The notes below the pieces were generated by a model, which was not told the DNA's origin, did no database searches, and saw only the letters and a list, made by a program, of their open reading frames with translations. From assembly GCA_012729695.1 (NCBI GenBank), contig JAAYCP010000027.1, positions 50,857 to 114,856 on the forward strand: a stretch of DNA of 64,000 nucleotides, given 5' to 3'. A program made the position numbers and the translations under genes. This document shows positions 1 through 10,123 of the stretch, in pieces; position 1 is the first letter of the stretch, and each line of letters opens with the position of its first letter. This DNA comes from Actinomycetales bacterium. Its GTDB lineage: Bacteria; Actinomycetota; Actinomycetes; Actinomycetales; Dermatophilaceae.

Positions 1-1763
1 TGCTCGTCACGGTCGCCGTCGTCGGTGCGCTCGTCATCGGTGAGTACGTCGAGTCCTCCGTCGTGTCGTTCCTCTTCGTCTTCGGCTCCTTCCTCGAGCT
101 CCGCACGATCGAGAAGACCCGTCGTTCCCTGCGGGACCTGATCGACCTCGCACCCCAGGAGGCCGAGGTCATCCGTGCCGACGGACCCGTCACCGTCCCG
201 GTCGACGAGGTCGAGGTCGGCGAGCGGGTCGTCGTCCGCACCGGGGGCAGGGTGCCTGTCGACGGCACCGTCGTCCACGGCCGCGCCTCGATCGACGAGT
301 CGGCCGTCACCGGTGAGCCGCTCGCCGTCGTCAAGGACGTCGGCGACCAGGTCTGGTCCGGCACGGTCCTCGAGGGCGGATACCTCGAGCTCACCGCTGA
401 CCGCGTCGGCGAGGACACCACCTTCGCCCAGATCATCGAGCTCGTCGAGGAGGCGCAGGACTCCAAGGCGAGGACCCAGAGGTTCCTCGACCGCTTCGCC
501 TCCTGGTACACCCCGATGATCGTCGTAGCGGCGGTCGTGGCACTCCTCGTCACCCAGGACCTCAGGTTCGCCCTGACCTTCCTGGTCATCGCCTGCCCCG
601 GCGCGCTGGTCATCTCGACCCCGGTCTCACTCGTGGCCGGTATGGGTAACGCAGCCCGGCATGGCGCCCTCATCAAGGGTGGCGAGGCGCTCGAGCGGCT
701 CGCGCGGGTCGACACCCTCGTCCTGGACAAGACCGGCACGATCACCGAGGGACGGCCGGAGGTGAGCCACGTCCTCACTGCCGGCGACGCATACTCCTCT
801 GCGGATGTCCTGCGGCTCGTCGGATCGCTGGAGCAGGCGTCGGAGCACCCGCTCGGGCGCACCCTGGTCCGGGCTGCCCAGGAGCGGGACCTCACCCTCA
901 GCCCGTCACCGGCGGGCGTGGAGGTCATCACCGGCAGCGGGATCCGCGGCCTGGTCGATGACGGCGGGACGGACCGCGCCGTCGCGGTCGGCAGCGATCG
1001 CCTGCTCAGCGACGGTGGGTATGCCGTGCCCGCCGATCTCGCAGCGAAGGCCCAGGCGCTCGAGCAGGCCGGCAGCACCGTCTCCTGGGTCGTCGTCGAC
1101 GGCACCGTCGCCGGACTGGTCGCCGTCACCGACCAGGCCCGTCCGGACGCTCGTGAGGCGCTGGCAGTGTTGCGCCGCAAGGGAATCGACCGGATCGTGA
1201 TGCTGACGGGCGACAACGCCCACACCGCGCGCGCCGTCGCCGACCAGGTGGGGATCGACGGGCCACAGGACGTCGTCTCCGCTCAGCTGCTCCCCCAGGA
1301 CAAGGTGGCGGAGGTCAGGCGCCTGCGCGACGCGGGGCACCGCGTCGCGATGATCGGCGACGGCGTCAACGACGCCCCGGCCATCGCGACGGCCGATGTC
1401 GGCCTGGCCATGGGCGGCGGCACGGACGTCTCGCTGCAGACGGCGGACGTCGTCCTCGTCGGCAACCGGTTCGACCAGCTGATCCAGGCCCGCTCGATCG
1501 CCCGCGCGACTCTGTGGAACATGGCGCAGAACACCGCCATCGCGCTGGCGACCGTCGCCGTCCTGCTCGCAGGCGTCGTGGGCGGAGTCGTCACGATGGC
1601 GAGCGGCATGCTCGTCCACGAGCTCTCGGTGCTCGCGGTCATCCTCAACGCCATGCGGCTGGTCCGTCGCCGGGACAAGGATGCCGCTCAACTTGCCCGA
1701 GCGCGCCCGGCTGCGGCCTCACCCGTCGCCGGCGAGCAGCGTGAGCCCGTCCAGGTCGGATAG
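1..1763 (+). CDS. Heavy-metal translocating P-type ATPase (Cd/Zn/Co type), 5' truncated by window start
   Basis: Frame open to the window edge; DKTGTITEG phosphorylation motif, TGEPL, MLTGDN, GDGVNDAPA; ACPGAL (CPx-like transmembrane motif). Confidence 0.93.
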   Translation, partial: LVTVAVVGALVIGEYVESSVVSFLFVFGSFLELRTIEKTRRSLRDLIDLAPQEAEVIRADGPVTVPVDEVEVGERVVVRTGGRVPVDGTVVHGRASIDESAVTGEPLAVVKDVGDQVWSGTVLEGGYLELTADRVGEDTTFAQIIELVEEAQDSKARTQRFLDRFASWYTPMIVVAAVVALLVTQDLRFALTFLVIACPGALVISTPVSLVAGMGNAARHGALIKGGEALERLARVDTLVLDKTGTITEGRPEVSHVLTAGDAYSSADVLRLVGSLEQASEHPLGRTLVRAAQERDLTLSPSPAGVEVITGSGIRGLVDDGGTDRAVAVGSDRLLSDGGYAVPADLAAKAQALEQAGSTVSWVVVDGTVAGLVAVTDQARPDAREALAVLRRKGIDRIVMLTGDNAHTARAVADQVGIDGPQDVVSAQLLPQDKVAEVRRLRDAGHRVAMIGDGVNDAPAIATADVGLAMGGGTDVSLQTADVVLVGNRFDQLIQARSIARATLWNMAQNTAIALATVAVLLAGVVGGVVTMASGMLVHELSVLAVILNAMRLVRRRDKDAAQLARARPAAASPVAGEQREPVQVG

Positions 1764-2426
1764 GACGATGTGACGTGCCCCGCGCCGGCTGATCATTCCG
1801 GAGTCGCTGAGCCGCCGCAGTGCGCGGCTCAGCGACTCCGGCGTGGTGTCCAGGAGTGAGGCGATGTCCTTCTTGGTCATCGGCAGGGTCACCTCGACGG
1901 CCCCGTCGACGTGCCGACCGGGCAGGGTGAGCAGATAGTCCGCCAGTCGCGCGGAGACCTCGGTGGACGTCACCGCGGCGAGCCGTGCCTCCGTCTCGTT
2001 GAGCCGTGCACTGAGCGTCCGGAGCATCCGCACAGCGATGGACGGGTGGGCGGCGACGAGCCGGGCGAGATCGGCATGGCGGAACACGCAGACGTTGGTC
2101 GGTTCCAGCGCGGTGATCGTGTGGTCCGGGCGTGCGCCGGTGAGGAAGGCCGACTCTCCGACGAACTCGCCGGGACCGAGAACCCGGACCAGGCGCTCCT
2201 GCCCCTCCGCAGTGGACCGGGTGAGCTTGAGCCGACCCGTGTGGACGACGAGGAGGTTGGAGACGTCGCTGCCCGCCGCATACGCGATCTCGTCGCGGGC
2301 CAGGTGCGCCGGGGTGGCGACCGAGGCGACCTGGAGCTGGTCGGCGCGACGCAGGCCCTGGAACACGGGGACCAGGGCGACACACAGGTCGGAGTCCTCG
2401 GAGGCGTCCTGATCGGCCATGGTCAT
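1719..2426 (-). CDS. Crp/Fnr family transcriptional regulator
   Basis: Cyclic-nucleotide-binding-like beta-roll plus C-terminal HTH (MTKKDIASLLDTTPESLSRALRRLSDSGMI). Confidence 0.85.
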   Translation of the reverse strand: MTMADQDASEDSDLCVALVPVFQGLRRADQLQVASVATPAHLARDEIAYAAGSDVSNLLVVHTGRLKLTRSTAEGQERLVRVLGPGEFVGESAFLTGARPDHTITALEPTNVCVFRHADLARLVAAHPSIAVRMLRTLSARLNETEARLAAVTSTEVSARLADYLLTLPGRHVDGAVEVTLPMTKKDIASLLDTTPESLSRALRRLSDSGMISRRGARHIVLSDLDGLTLLAGDG

Positions 2427-2429
2427 GGA

Positions 2430-3410
2430 TCAGCGGGTGATGACCCGCTCCTCGATGAGCCGCTCCTGGACGATGCCGCCGAACGGCACATAGCGGCCGT
2501 TGGCAAAGTCCTTCGGGAACTCGAGGTCGACGTTGTCGGCGCCGTGCCGGTTCTTCTCGATCGAGAACACCGACCACCCGCGGTACTGCTGCATCCGCGA
2601 CAGGTCGTAGACGAGGTGCTCGCGGGAGACGATCTCCTCCTTGCTCGAGAGCACGATGATGACGTCCGCCTCGTAGGCGAGCGAGGATGCACCACGCAGG
2701 TCGTGGGCGCGCATCCGGTGCCCCGACGCCAGGCTGTCCGTCTGGGCAGCGGAGATCGCGATGATCGGACACCCCACGTCGAGCGCGAGGTCCTTGAGTG
2801 CCTCGGCGATGATGGCGACCTGCTCCTCCTCCCCGCCGGGGACGGGTACGGGAACCTTCTGGACGTAGTCGATCGCGACGATCGGCGGCTCGCCGTTCTC
2901 AGCCGTCATCTCGGCGATGATGGCCTCGATCGCTCCGAGGTCGGTCCCGGCGTTGGACTCGTGGATGGAGAGCCGATCGGCGTACTGCTCGAGAGCGAGC
3001 AGCGCCCCTGGTCCGTACGGGAGATGGCTCATCGCCGTGCGCATGCTCGACGGGGTGCCCTGCTGCTCCTCGAGGACCCGGCGGATGCCGTGCACCCCGG
3101 GTGCGAGACCGGGACTCTCCGCGAGCTCCGCGGCCTCGAGCGCGAGGAGACGCTCGAGCAGCGTGCCTGACTCGTGCTCGTACGAGAACATGATGGCCTG
3201 CCGCCCGGAGAGGGCGGCGGTGCGCAGGGCCTGGACGACGAACGTCGTCTTGCCCTGGCCCTGGGCGCCGGCGACGACGACCAGCTCACCGGAGCGCAGA
3301 CCTCCGGACAGGGCCCGGTCGAGGACGTCGAAGCCGGTGGGCCACACCTCCGCGGCCGGACTGAGGCCCTTGCGCAGGGCATCGTCGGCCTCGGTGAGGA
3401 CGGTGGACAT
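2430..3410 (-). CDS. Orphan DnaB C-terminal/RecA-like ATPase domain protein
   Basis: Walker A GAQGQGKTT, Walker B-like PPIVAIDYVQ, DnaB-C style SLAYEADVIIVLSS; no DnaB N-terminal domain. Start chosen at MSTVLTEADD; longer ORF to 3455 possible. Confidence 0.75.
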   Translation of the reverse strand: MSTVLTEADDALRKGLSPAAEVWPTGFDVLDRALSGGLRSGELVVVAGAQGQGKTTFVVQALRTAALSGRQAIMFSYEHESGTLLERLLALEAAELAESPGLAPGVHGIRRVLEEQQGTPSSMRTAMSHLPYGPGALLALEQYADRLSIHESNAGTDLGAIEAIIAEMTAENGEPPIVAIDYVQKVPVPVPGGEEEQVAIIAEALKDLALDVGCPIIAISAAQTDSLASGHRMRAHDLRGASSLAYEADVIIVLSSKEEIVSREHLVYDLSRMQQYRGWSVFSIEKNRHGADNVDLEFPKDFANGRYVPFGGIVQERLIEERVITR

Positions 3411-3511
3411 GGTCCGCCGGCGGCGGCTCTGGATCACGGTGGCGCGTTCACTCACAGGGTCATCCCACCAGGTTCGGCCGGCATCAGGGGCCAGCGGTCC
3501 ATGTGTTGTCC

Positions 3512-3549
3512 GTTCGTCCAGTCACACAGTGTTCGTCGAGTCACACCAT
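3512..3549. repeat. 19 bp direct repeat x2 (GTTCGTCCAGTCACACAGT / GTTCGTCGAGTCACACCAT)
   Basis: Read directly. Confidence 0.8.
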
Positions 3550-3566
3550 GCGCTTCCGACCAGGCG

Positions 3567-3626
3567 ATGCTCTTCCCACACATGCTCTTCCCACACATGG
3601 TCTTCCCACACATGGTCCTCCCACAC
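3567..3626. repeat. 15 bp tandem repeat x4 (ATGCTCTTCCCACAC-like)
   Basis: ATGCTCTTCCCACAC ATGCTCTTCCCACAC ATGGTCTTCCCACAC ATGGTCCTCCCACAC. Confidence 0.95.
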
Positions 3627-3647
3627 GATGGCGTCAGGAGGCCGTCT

Positions 3648-5108
3648 CTACAGTGCGATCCCGACGTACTTGACCTCGAGGTACTCGTCGATCCCCTCGA
3701 AGCCGCCCTCCCGGCCGAAGCCGGAGTGCTTCACGCCGCCGAAGGGCGCCGCCGGGTTGGAGACGATGCCGGTGTTGACGCCGATCATCCCGAACTCCAG
3801 CGCCTCGGCGACCCGGATGACCCGGGCGTAGTCGCGCGTGAAGACGTAGCCGACGAGGCCGTACTCGCTCGCGTTGGCCTTGGCGATGACATCCTCCTCG
3901 TCACTGAAGGTGGTCACCGGCGCCACCGGGCCGAAGATCTCCTCCGAGAAGACGCGCGCGTCGGTCGGCACGTCGGCGAGCACGGTCGGCTGGTAGAAGA
4001 ACCCGCGGCCGGCCTGCGGGGCGCCACCGACCAGCGCCTTTGCCCCGCGCGAGATCGCGTCCTGGACCAGCTCGTCGACCCCGTCGCGCGCCTTGGCCGT
4101 GATGAGCGGGCCGACGTCGACGCCCTTCTTGGTGCCCTTCCCCAGGGTGAGCGCGCCCATCCGGGCAGCGAGCCTGCTGGTGAACTCCTCGGCGACCGAC
4201 TCGTGTGCGAAGAACCGGTTCGCGGCCGTGCAGGCCTCACCGATGTTGCGCATCTTGGCCAGCATCGCGCCCTCGACGGCCGCGTCGACATCGGCGTCCT
4301 CGAAGACGATGAACGGAGCGTTGCCGCCGAGCTCCATCGACACCCGCAGCAGCTGCTCGGAGGACTGCTTGACGAGGACCTTGCCGACCGCCGTCGAGCC
4401 GGTGAAGGTCAGCTTGCGCAGCCGCGGGTCGCGGATGATGGGCTCACTCACCTCCGAGGAGCGCGAGGTCGTGACGACGTTGACGACACCCTTCGGCACT
4501 CCGACCTGCTCGAGGATCTCCGCTAGCGCGAGCATCGTCAGGGGCGTCTCGTGGGCGGGCTTGACCACCATGGTGCACCCCGCGGCCAGCGCCGGCCCGA
4601 TCTTGCGAGTTCCCATGGCCAGTGGGAAGTTCCACGGCGTGATCATGAAGGTCGGACCCACCGGCTGCTTCATCGTCAGCAACCTCGTCGCCCCGTTCGG
4701 CGCCACGGAGTACCGTCCGTGCACACGGACGGCCTCTTCGCTGAACCAACGGAAGAACTCGGCGCCGTAGGCCACCTCACCGCGCGCCTCGGCGAGCGGC
4801 TTGCCCATCTCGAGAGTCATCAGGGTCGCGAGCTCCTCGGTCCGCTCGACGACGGCGAGGTATGCGGCGCGCAGCAGCTCGGCCCGGTCACGGGGAGCGG
4901 ATCTCGCCCAGTCCCGCTGGGCCTCCACTGCGGCGTCCAGCGCGGCCATACCGTCCTCGACCGAAGCGTCGGCGACGCTCGTGAGCACCGCTCCGGTCGC
5001 CGGGTCGTGGACGTCGAATCGCGCGTTGCCCGAGGCCTGTCGCCACTCCCCCGCAATGAACAGGTTGGTCGGGACCGATGCCAAGAGGGACTTCTGTGTC
5101 ACAGCCAT
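3648..5108 (-). CDS. NAD(P)-dependent aldehyde dehydrogenase, succinate-semialdehyde dehydrogenase type
   Basis: ALDH fold motifs: FTGSTAVGK, MELGGNAPFIVFEDAD, GEACTAANR, FSEEIFGPVAPV; C-terminus FGGVKHSGFGREGG typical of SSADH/GabD-like. Confidence 0.88.
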   Translation of the reverse strand: MAVTQKSLLASVPTNLFIAGEWRQASGNARFDVHDPATGAVLTSVADASVEDGMAALDAAVEAQRDWARSAPRDRAELLRAAYLAVVERTEELATLMTLEMGKPLAEARGEVAYGAEFFRWFSEEAVRVHGRYSVAPNGATRLLTMKQPVGPTFMITPWNFPLAMGTRKIGPALAAGCTMVVKPAHETPLTMLALAEILEQVGVPKGVVNVVTTSRSSEVSEPIIRDPRLRKLTFTGSTAVGKVLVKQSSEQLLRVSMELGGNAPFIVFEDADVDAAVEGAMLAKMRNIGEACTAANRFFAHESVAEEFTSRLAARMGALTLGKGTKKGVDVGPLITAKARDGVDELVQDAISRGAKALVGGAPQAGRGFFYQPTVLADVPTDARVFSEEIFGPVAPVTTFSDEEDVIAKANASEYGLVGYVFTRDYARVIRVAEALEFGMIGVNTGIVSNPAAPFGGVKHSGFGREGGFEGIDEYLEVKYVGIAL

Positions 5109-5143
5109 GTGCACAGCGTAGGGGTCGGTGCCGACGGCGTGGG

Positions 5144-5184
5144 GAGACCCTTGTCAACGCTACGGGGATAGGCCAAGGTATGAC
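5144..5184. promoter_or_regulatory. Putative shared operator/promoter block A (GAGACCCTTGTCAACGCTACGGGGATAGGCCAAGGTATGAC)
   Basis: Three blocks GAGACCC / TCAACG / GCCAAGGTA recur in the same order at 21583-21620; located in a divergent intergenic region. Confidence 0.5.
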
Positions 5185-5252
5185 CCACGACACACTCCCC
5201 CCGGGCCCGGCCTGAGCCGGCCGTGGCCGGGCTGTCCCACATGAGGAGCGGC

Positions 5253-5777
5253 ATGGTTTCGGTCAGTGTCACTGTGGACGGCGTCAGACGGACAGCCGAT
5301 GTGGAGCCGCGAACGCTCCTGGTCCATCTCCTGCGCGAGCAGTTCGGCAGGGTCGGCACCGTCATCGGGTGCGAGACGAGCAACTGCGGGGCCTGCACGG
5401 TCCTGCTCGACGGCGTGAGCGTGAAGTCTTGCTCGGTCCTGGCGGTGCAGGCCGACGGAGCCACCGTCGACACGATCCAGGGACTGGCGGCGCCGGACGG
5501 CACCCTGCACCCGATCCAGCAGGCCTTCCACGAGAACCACGGTCTGCAGTGCGGCTACTGCACCCCCGGCATGGTCATGCGCACCGTCTCCCTTCTCCAG
5601 GAGAATCCCGACCCGACCGAGGACGAGGTCCGTGCAGGCCTCAAGGGCAACCTGTGTCGCTGCACCGGCTACCAGGGGATCGTCAAGGCGGTCCAGGCGG
5701 CAGCGGCGGCGTTGTCCACGAGCGCAACGTCGACCAGCGCAGAACGCACCCACGCGGCCTCGGAGGTGACCTCATGA
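5253..5777 (+). CDS. (2Fe-2S)-binding small subunit of molybdenum hydroxylase (CoxS/XDH type)
   Basis: [11 protein letters not shown] and CGYCTPGM...[12 protein letters not shown]; start at [10 protein letters not shown] preferred over 5223. Confidence 0.9.
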   Translation: MVSVSVTVDGVRRTADVEPRTLLVHLLREQFGRVGTVIGCETSNCGACTVLLDGVSVKSCSVLAVQADGATVDTIQGLAAPDGTLHPIQQAFHENHGLQCGYCTPGMVMRTVSLLQENPDPTEDEVRAGLKGNLCRCTGYQGIVKAVQAAAAALSTSATSTSAERTHAASEVTS

Positions 5778-8197
5778 CGACCGCCCCCGAGATCGCACCG
5801 GAGCAGACCCCCGAGCGCGAGGTCGGCAAGGCACGGCTGCGTAAGGAGGACCACCGCCTCCTCACCGGTCGGACCCGGTGGACCGACAACCTCAACCTGC
5901 CCGGCATGGTCCACCTGGCCCTCGTCCGCTCCCCCTTCGCCCACGCCCGCATCGTCTCGATCGACACCAGCCAGGCGACCGCCGCGGACGGCGTCGTCGG
6001 GGTGTGGACCGGCGAGGACCTCCCTGAGCAGGGCGCGATGCCGATCGCCTGGACCGTCAGCGAGGACCTCAAGGTGCCGTCCTTGCTGCCGCTCTCGGTC
6101 GGCTCGGTCAAGCACGTCGGAGACGTGGTCGCGGTCGTCGCGGCCACCACCCAGGCCGCCGCCCTCGACGCCGCGGAGCTCGTCGACGTCGACTACGAGG
6201 AGCTGCCCGCCGTCGTCGACCCGCTGGCCGCCCTCGAGGAGGGGTCGCCGCTCGTGCACCCCGACCTGGGGACGAACGTCTGCGCGACGTGGGGCATGGA
6301 CTCGGTCACCCTGGGCACCGGTGGCAACGTGGAGGAGGCCATCTCCGCCGCCGAGAACGACCCGGACCAAGTCGTCATCCGCCGGACCCTGCGGCAGAAC
6401 CGGATCACCCCGGGCTTCATCGAGCCGCGCTCGATCGTCGTGGACCCGACCGCGGAGCAGGTCACGATGTGGTCGGCGACCCAGGTCCCGCACATCCTGC
6501 GCATCCTGCTCGCCATGACCCAGCCCATCGAGGAGCACCGGCTGAGGGTCATCGCGCCCGACGTCGGCGGGGGCTTCGGTGGCAAGCTGCAGGCGACCGC
6601 CGAGGAGGCCCTCGTCCTCCTCATCGCGCTGCGGCTGCAGACGCCGGTGAAGTACACCGAGACGCGCAACGAGTCGATGCAGTCGGCACACCACGCCCGT
6701 GACCAGATCCAGCGGCTCACCCTGGCGGCGCGCCGGGACGGCACGATCACCGCGTTCGACGTCGACCTCATCGCCGACATGGGTGCCTACCTCGGCATCC
6801 TCACGGCCGGCATCCCGCTCCTCGGCGGCTTCATGTTCAACGGGATCTACAAGATCCCCGCCTACCGCTTCTTCTGCACCGACGTCTTCACGAACAAGGT
6901 GATGACGGACGCATACCGCGGTGCCGGCAAGCCCGAGGCGACCTTCGGGATCGAGCGGATGATGGACGAGCTCGCCGCCGAGCTCGGGATGGATCCCATC
7001 GAGGTCCGCCGGCGGAACTGGATCAAGCCGGGGGAGTTCCCGTACGCCACCGTCGCGGGTCTGACCTACGACTCGGGCAACTACGACCAGGCCACCGACA
7101 CGGCACTGGAGATGTTCCGCTACGAGGAGCTCAGGGCCGAGCAGGCCCGCCGCCGGGAGTCGAACGACCCGGTGCAGCTCGGCATCGGCGTGTGCACGTT
7201 CGTCGAGCTCTCCGGCCTGGCGCCGAGCCGGGTCCTGGGTTCGCTCAACTACGGCTCCGGCGGATGGGAGCATGCGAGCATCCGGATGCTCCCGACCGGC
7301 AAGGTCGAGGTCGTCTCCGGAGCGACTCCACACGGACAGGGCCACGCGACGGCCTTCGCCCAGCTCGTCTCTGACGAGCTCGGGGTGCCGTTCGAGGACA
7401 TCATCCTCATCGCGGGCGACACCGCCTCCTCCCACAAGGGCATGGACACCTACGGCTCGCGCTCCCTCGTCGTCGGCGGGATGGCGATCGTCGGCGCGGC
7501 CCGCAAGGTCGTCGCCAAGGCGCTCCCCATCGCCGCGCACCTGCTCGAGGCGAGCCCGGAGGACGTCGAGTTCCGCACCGGCCGCTTCGAGGTCAAGGGC
7601 ACGGACTCGTCGGTGTCGATGACCGAGGTCATGCTCCACACCTGGCTCTGTCACAACCTGCCGGACGGTCTGGAGCCGAACCTCGACTCCGACTACACCT
7701 TCGACCCGGAGAACTTCTCGTTCCCCACAGGCACCCACCTCGCCGCTGTCGAGGTCGACACCGAGACGGGACGGGTCCACGTGCGCGACTACGTCTGCGT
7801 CCAGGACGTCGGCGTCATCGTCAACCCGCTCATCGTGGACGGTCAGGTGCAGGGCGGCTTGAGCCAGGGCATCGGCCAGGCACTCTTCGAGGAGATCCTC
7901 TACGACGAGGACGGTCAGCTCAAGAGTGGCACCCTCGCCGACTACTACCTGCCGAGCGCCGTCGATGTGCCGCACTACCGCACGGCGTACACCGTCACCG
8001 AGGCGACGACCAACACCCTCGGAGTGAAGGCCGTCGGCGAGACCGGGACGACTGCGGCTCCGCCGGCGATCGTCAATGGTGTCCTCGACGCCCTTCGCCC
8101 CCTCGGCGTCCCGGACGTGACCATGCCCCTCACACCGGTGAAGGTGTGGTCCGCCATCCAGCAAGCTCGCGGCTCTCAGGAGGAGGTGACCGGATGA
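5774..8197 (+). CDS. Molybdopterin-binding large subunit of xanthine dehydrogenase/CoxL family
   Basis: [61 protein letters not shown] overlap with the small subunit. Confidence 0.92.
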   Translation: MTTAPEIAPEQTPEREVGKARLRKEDHRLLTGRTRWTDNLNLPGMVHLALVRSPFAHARIVSIDTSQATAADGVVGVWTGEDLPEQGAMPIAWTVSEDLKVPSLLPLSVGSVKHVGDVVAVVAATTQAAALDAAELVDVDYEELPAVVDPLAALEEGSPLVHPDLGTNVCATWGMDSVTLGTGGNVEEAISAAENDPDQVVIRRTLRQNRITPGFIEPRSIVVDPTAEQVTMWSATQVPHILRILLAMTQPIEEHRLRVIAPDVGGGFGGKLQATAEEALVLLIALRLQTPVKYTETRNESMQSAHHARDQIQRLTLAARRDGTITAFDVDLIADMGAYLGILTAGIPLLGGFMFNGIYKIPAYRFFCTDVFTNKVMTDAYRGAGKPEATFGIERMMDELAAELGMDPIEVRRRNWIKPGEFPYATVAGLTYDSGNYDQATDTALEMFRYEELRAEQARRRESNDPVQLGIGVCTFVELSGLAPSRVLGSLNYGSGGWEHASIRMLPTGKVEVVSGATPHGQGHATAFAQLVSDELGVPFEDIILIAGDTASSHKGMDTYGSRSLVVGGMAIVGAARKVVAKALPIAAHLLEASPEDVEFRTGRFEVKGTDSSVSMTEVMLHTWLCHNLPDGLEPNLDSDYTFDPENFSFPTGTHLAAVEVDTETGRVHVRDYVCVQDVGVIVNPLIVDGQVQGGLSQGIGQALFEEILYDEDGQLKSGTLADYYLPSAVDVPHYRTAYTVTEATTNTLGVKAVGETGTTAAPPAIVNGVLDALRPLGVPDVTMPLTPVKVWSAIQQARGSQEEVTG

Positions 8198-9051
8198 GGC
8201 CCGTCGACTTCGACTACGCCGCTCCAGAGGACATCGCCGGGGTGGTCCAGGCCCTCGTCGACGGCGGCGACGACGCGAAGATCATCAGCGGTGGGCAGTC
8301 ACTCATGCCGGTTCTGCGTATGCGCATGGCCGCCCCTGAGCTCCTCGTCGACCTCCGCAAGGTCGACGGTCTTCGCGAGATCCGCCAGGAGGGAAGCGAA
8401 CTCGTCATCGGGGCGATGGTCACCCACCACACGCTCGCGACCGACCCCCTCGTCGCAGAGCACGCCGGCCTCCTGGCCCAGGCGGCAGCGACCATCGGCG
8501 ACGCCCAGATCCGCTACCGCGGGACGATCGGTGGCGCACTGGCCCACGCCGACCCCGCCGGCGACCTCGGTGCCGCCGTCCTCGCCCTCGACGGGTCGGT
8601 GGACATCGTGGGCCCGGCCGGGGAGCGCACGGTCGGTGCTGCCGAGTTCTTCCAGGACTACTTCACCACCGCCGTCGGTGAGGACGACGTGGCCGTCGCC
8701 GTGCGCATACCGAGTCATGCCGGCTGGGGCAGCTGCTACGAGAAGTTCACCGTGGTCGCCCAGGCGTGGGCGGTCGTCGCGGTCGGTGCGACCCTCCGGA
8801 TCGCCGACGGTGTCATCCAGGAGGCGAAGGTCGCGATGGCCAACATGGGGCCCACTCCCCTGCGGGCCTCCCAGGTCGAGGCAGCGCTCGCCGGCGCCGC
8901 CGTCGACGCGGGCACCCTCGACGCCGCCGGCTCCCGCGCCGGTGAGGGCACCAACCCGCCGGAGGACAGCGCAGGAACTCCCGAGTACCGTCGCCATCTC
9001 GCCGGGGTGCTCGCCCGCCGGGCACTGCGGTCCGCAGCCGGCGTGGAGTGA
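8194..9051 (+). CDS. FAD-binding medium subunit (CoxM/XdhB type)
   Basis: GGQSLMPVLRMRMA and TIGDAQIRYRGTIGGALAHADPAGD; ATGA overlap with large subunit. Confidence 0.92.
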   Translation: MRPVDFDYAAPEDIAGVVQALVDGGDDAKIISGGQSLMPVLRMRMAAPELLVDLRKVDGLREIRQEGSELVIGAMVTHHTLATDPLVAEHAGLLAQAAATIGDAQIRYRGTIGGALAHADPAGDLGAAVLALDGSVDIVGPAGERTVGAAEFFQDYFTTAVGEDDVAVAVRIPSHAGWGSCYEKFTVVAQAWAVVAVGATLRIADGVIQEAKVAMANMGPTPLRASQVEAALAGAAVDAGTLDAAGSRAGEGTNPPEDSAGTPEYRRHLAGVLARRALRSAAGVE

Positions 9052-9065
9052 CCGGAGGAGTGCCG

Positions 9066-9797
9066 ATGAGAGTCTCGATCAACTCCGACATGGGCGAGTC
9101 CGTGGGGATCCACTCGTTCGGACACGACGACGCCCTCCTCGGGCTCATCGACACCGCGAACGTCGCCTGCGGCTTCCATGCGGGCGACCCGAGCGGAATC
9201 GCGGAGACCGTCCGCAAGGCCGCTGCGGCCGGGGTGACCATCGGTGCCCACCCCGGACTGCCGGACCTCATCGGATTCGGCCGTCGGGAGATGAAGCTCC
9301 TGCCCGACGAGGTGCGGGACATCGTGCGCTACCAGGTCGGGGCCCTCGTCGGCTTCCTCGACGCCGAGGGGGTGCCGCTGGACCACATCAAGCCGCACGG
9401 CTCGCTCTACGGCATGGTCGCCCGCGACGAGGAGCTCATGGAGGCCGTCTGCGACGTCGCCGAGCAGTATGAGGTGGGCGTCTTCGGCATGACCGGCACC
9501 GCCCACGAGCGGGTCGCGTCGCGACGCGGCCTGCCGTTCACCTCGGAGTTCTACGTCGACCTGGGCTACCGCGCCGACGGCTCCCTCATCATCGCCCGGA
9601 GGCCCCAGGCCACTCCGGTCGAGATCGCCACCGAGCGCGCGAAGCGCGCCCTCACCGAAGGGGTCGCGATCGCCGACACCGGGGAGCGTCTCCCCATGAC
9701 GTTCACGAGCATCTGCGTCCACTCCGACACCCCCAACGCCACCGACGTTGCACGGGCCATCCGGGCGGTCGTCGACGAGCACCGGGAAGAGCCCTGA
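9066..9797 (+). CDS. LamB/YcsF family protein (5-oxoprolinase subunit A-like)
   Basis: INSDMGE, ANVACGFHAGDP, GAHPGLPDLIGFGRR, IKPHGSLY; SD GGAGGAG upstream of ATG 9066. Confidence 0.92.
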   Translation: MRVSINSDMGESVGIHSFGHDDALLGLIDTANVACGFHAGDPSGIAETVRKAAAAGVTIGAHPGLPDLIGFGRREMKLLPDEVRDIVRYQVGALVGFLDAEGVPLDHIKPHGSLYGMVARDEELMEAVCDVAEQYEVGVFGMTGTAHERVASRRGLPFTSEFYVDLGYRADGSLIIARRPQATPVEIATERAKRALTEGVAIADTGERLPMTFTSICVHSDTPNATDVARAIRAVVDEHREEP

Positions 9798-9869
9798 GAA
9801 CCACCCAGCACCACCCCCGAAGCCACCCACCCGAGACAACGAACAGATAGTCGACGAGAGCGAGCCCTC

Positions 9870-10115
9870 ATGGCAGAGCACCAGGTCCAGTCCCCGCTGC
9901 CCGGCATCTTCTACCGCCGCCCGGCCCCCGACCAGCCGGCCTTCGTGGAGGAAGGCGACGCGGTGACGGCCGACCAGACGATCGGGCTGGTCGAGGTCAT
10001 GAAGCAGTTCTCCGAGGTCAAGGCGGGGGCCTCCGGCACTCTCGTGTCGTTCACCGCGGAGAACGAGGGGCTCCTCGGACCTGGGGACGTCATCGCCACG
10101 ATCGAGACGGACTGA
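9870..10115 (+). CDS. Biotin carboxyl carrier domain protein (81 aa)
   Basis: Biotinyl site EVMKQF in a compact hairpin domain. Confidence 0.88.
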   Translation: MAEHQVQSPLPGIFYRRPAPDQPAFVEEGDAVTADQTIGLVEVMKQFSEVKAGASGTLVSFTAENEGLLGPGDVIATIETD

Positions 10116-10123
10116 CGAATCCC

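Noticed and set aside
5669-8164. 831 aa antisense ORF over the CoxL-like gene
   Set aside because: GC-rich shadow ORF, His/Asp/Arg-rich translation without domain motifs; the opposite strand has strong family signatures.
5253-9051. Aerobic carbon monoxide dehydrogenase (form I)
   Set aside because: Active-site loop is AYRGAGK rather than AYRCSFR; no CoxD/E/F/G-type accessory genes adjacent.
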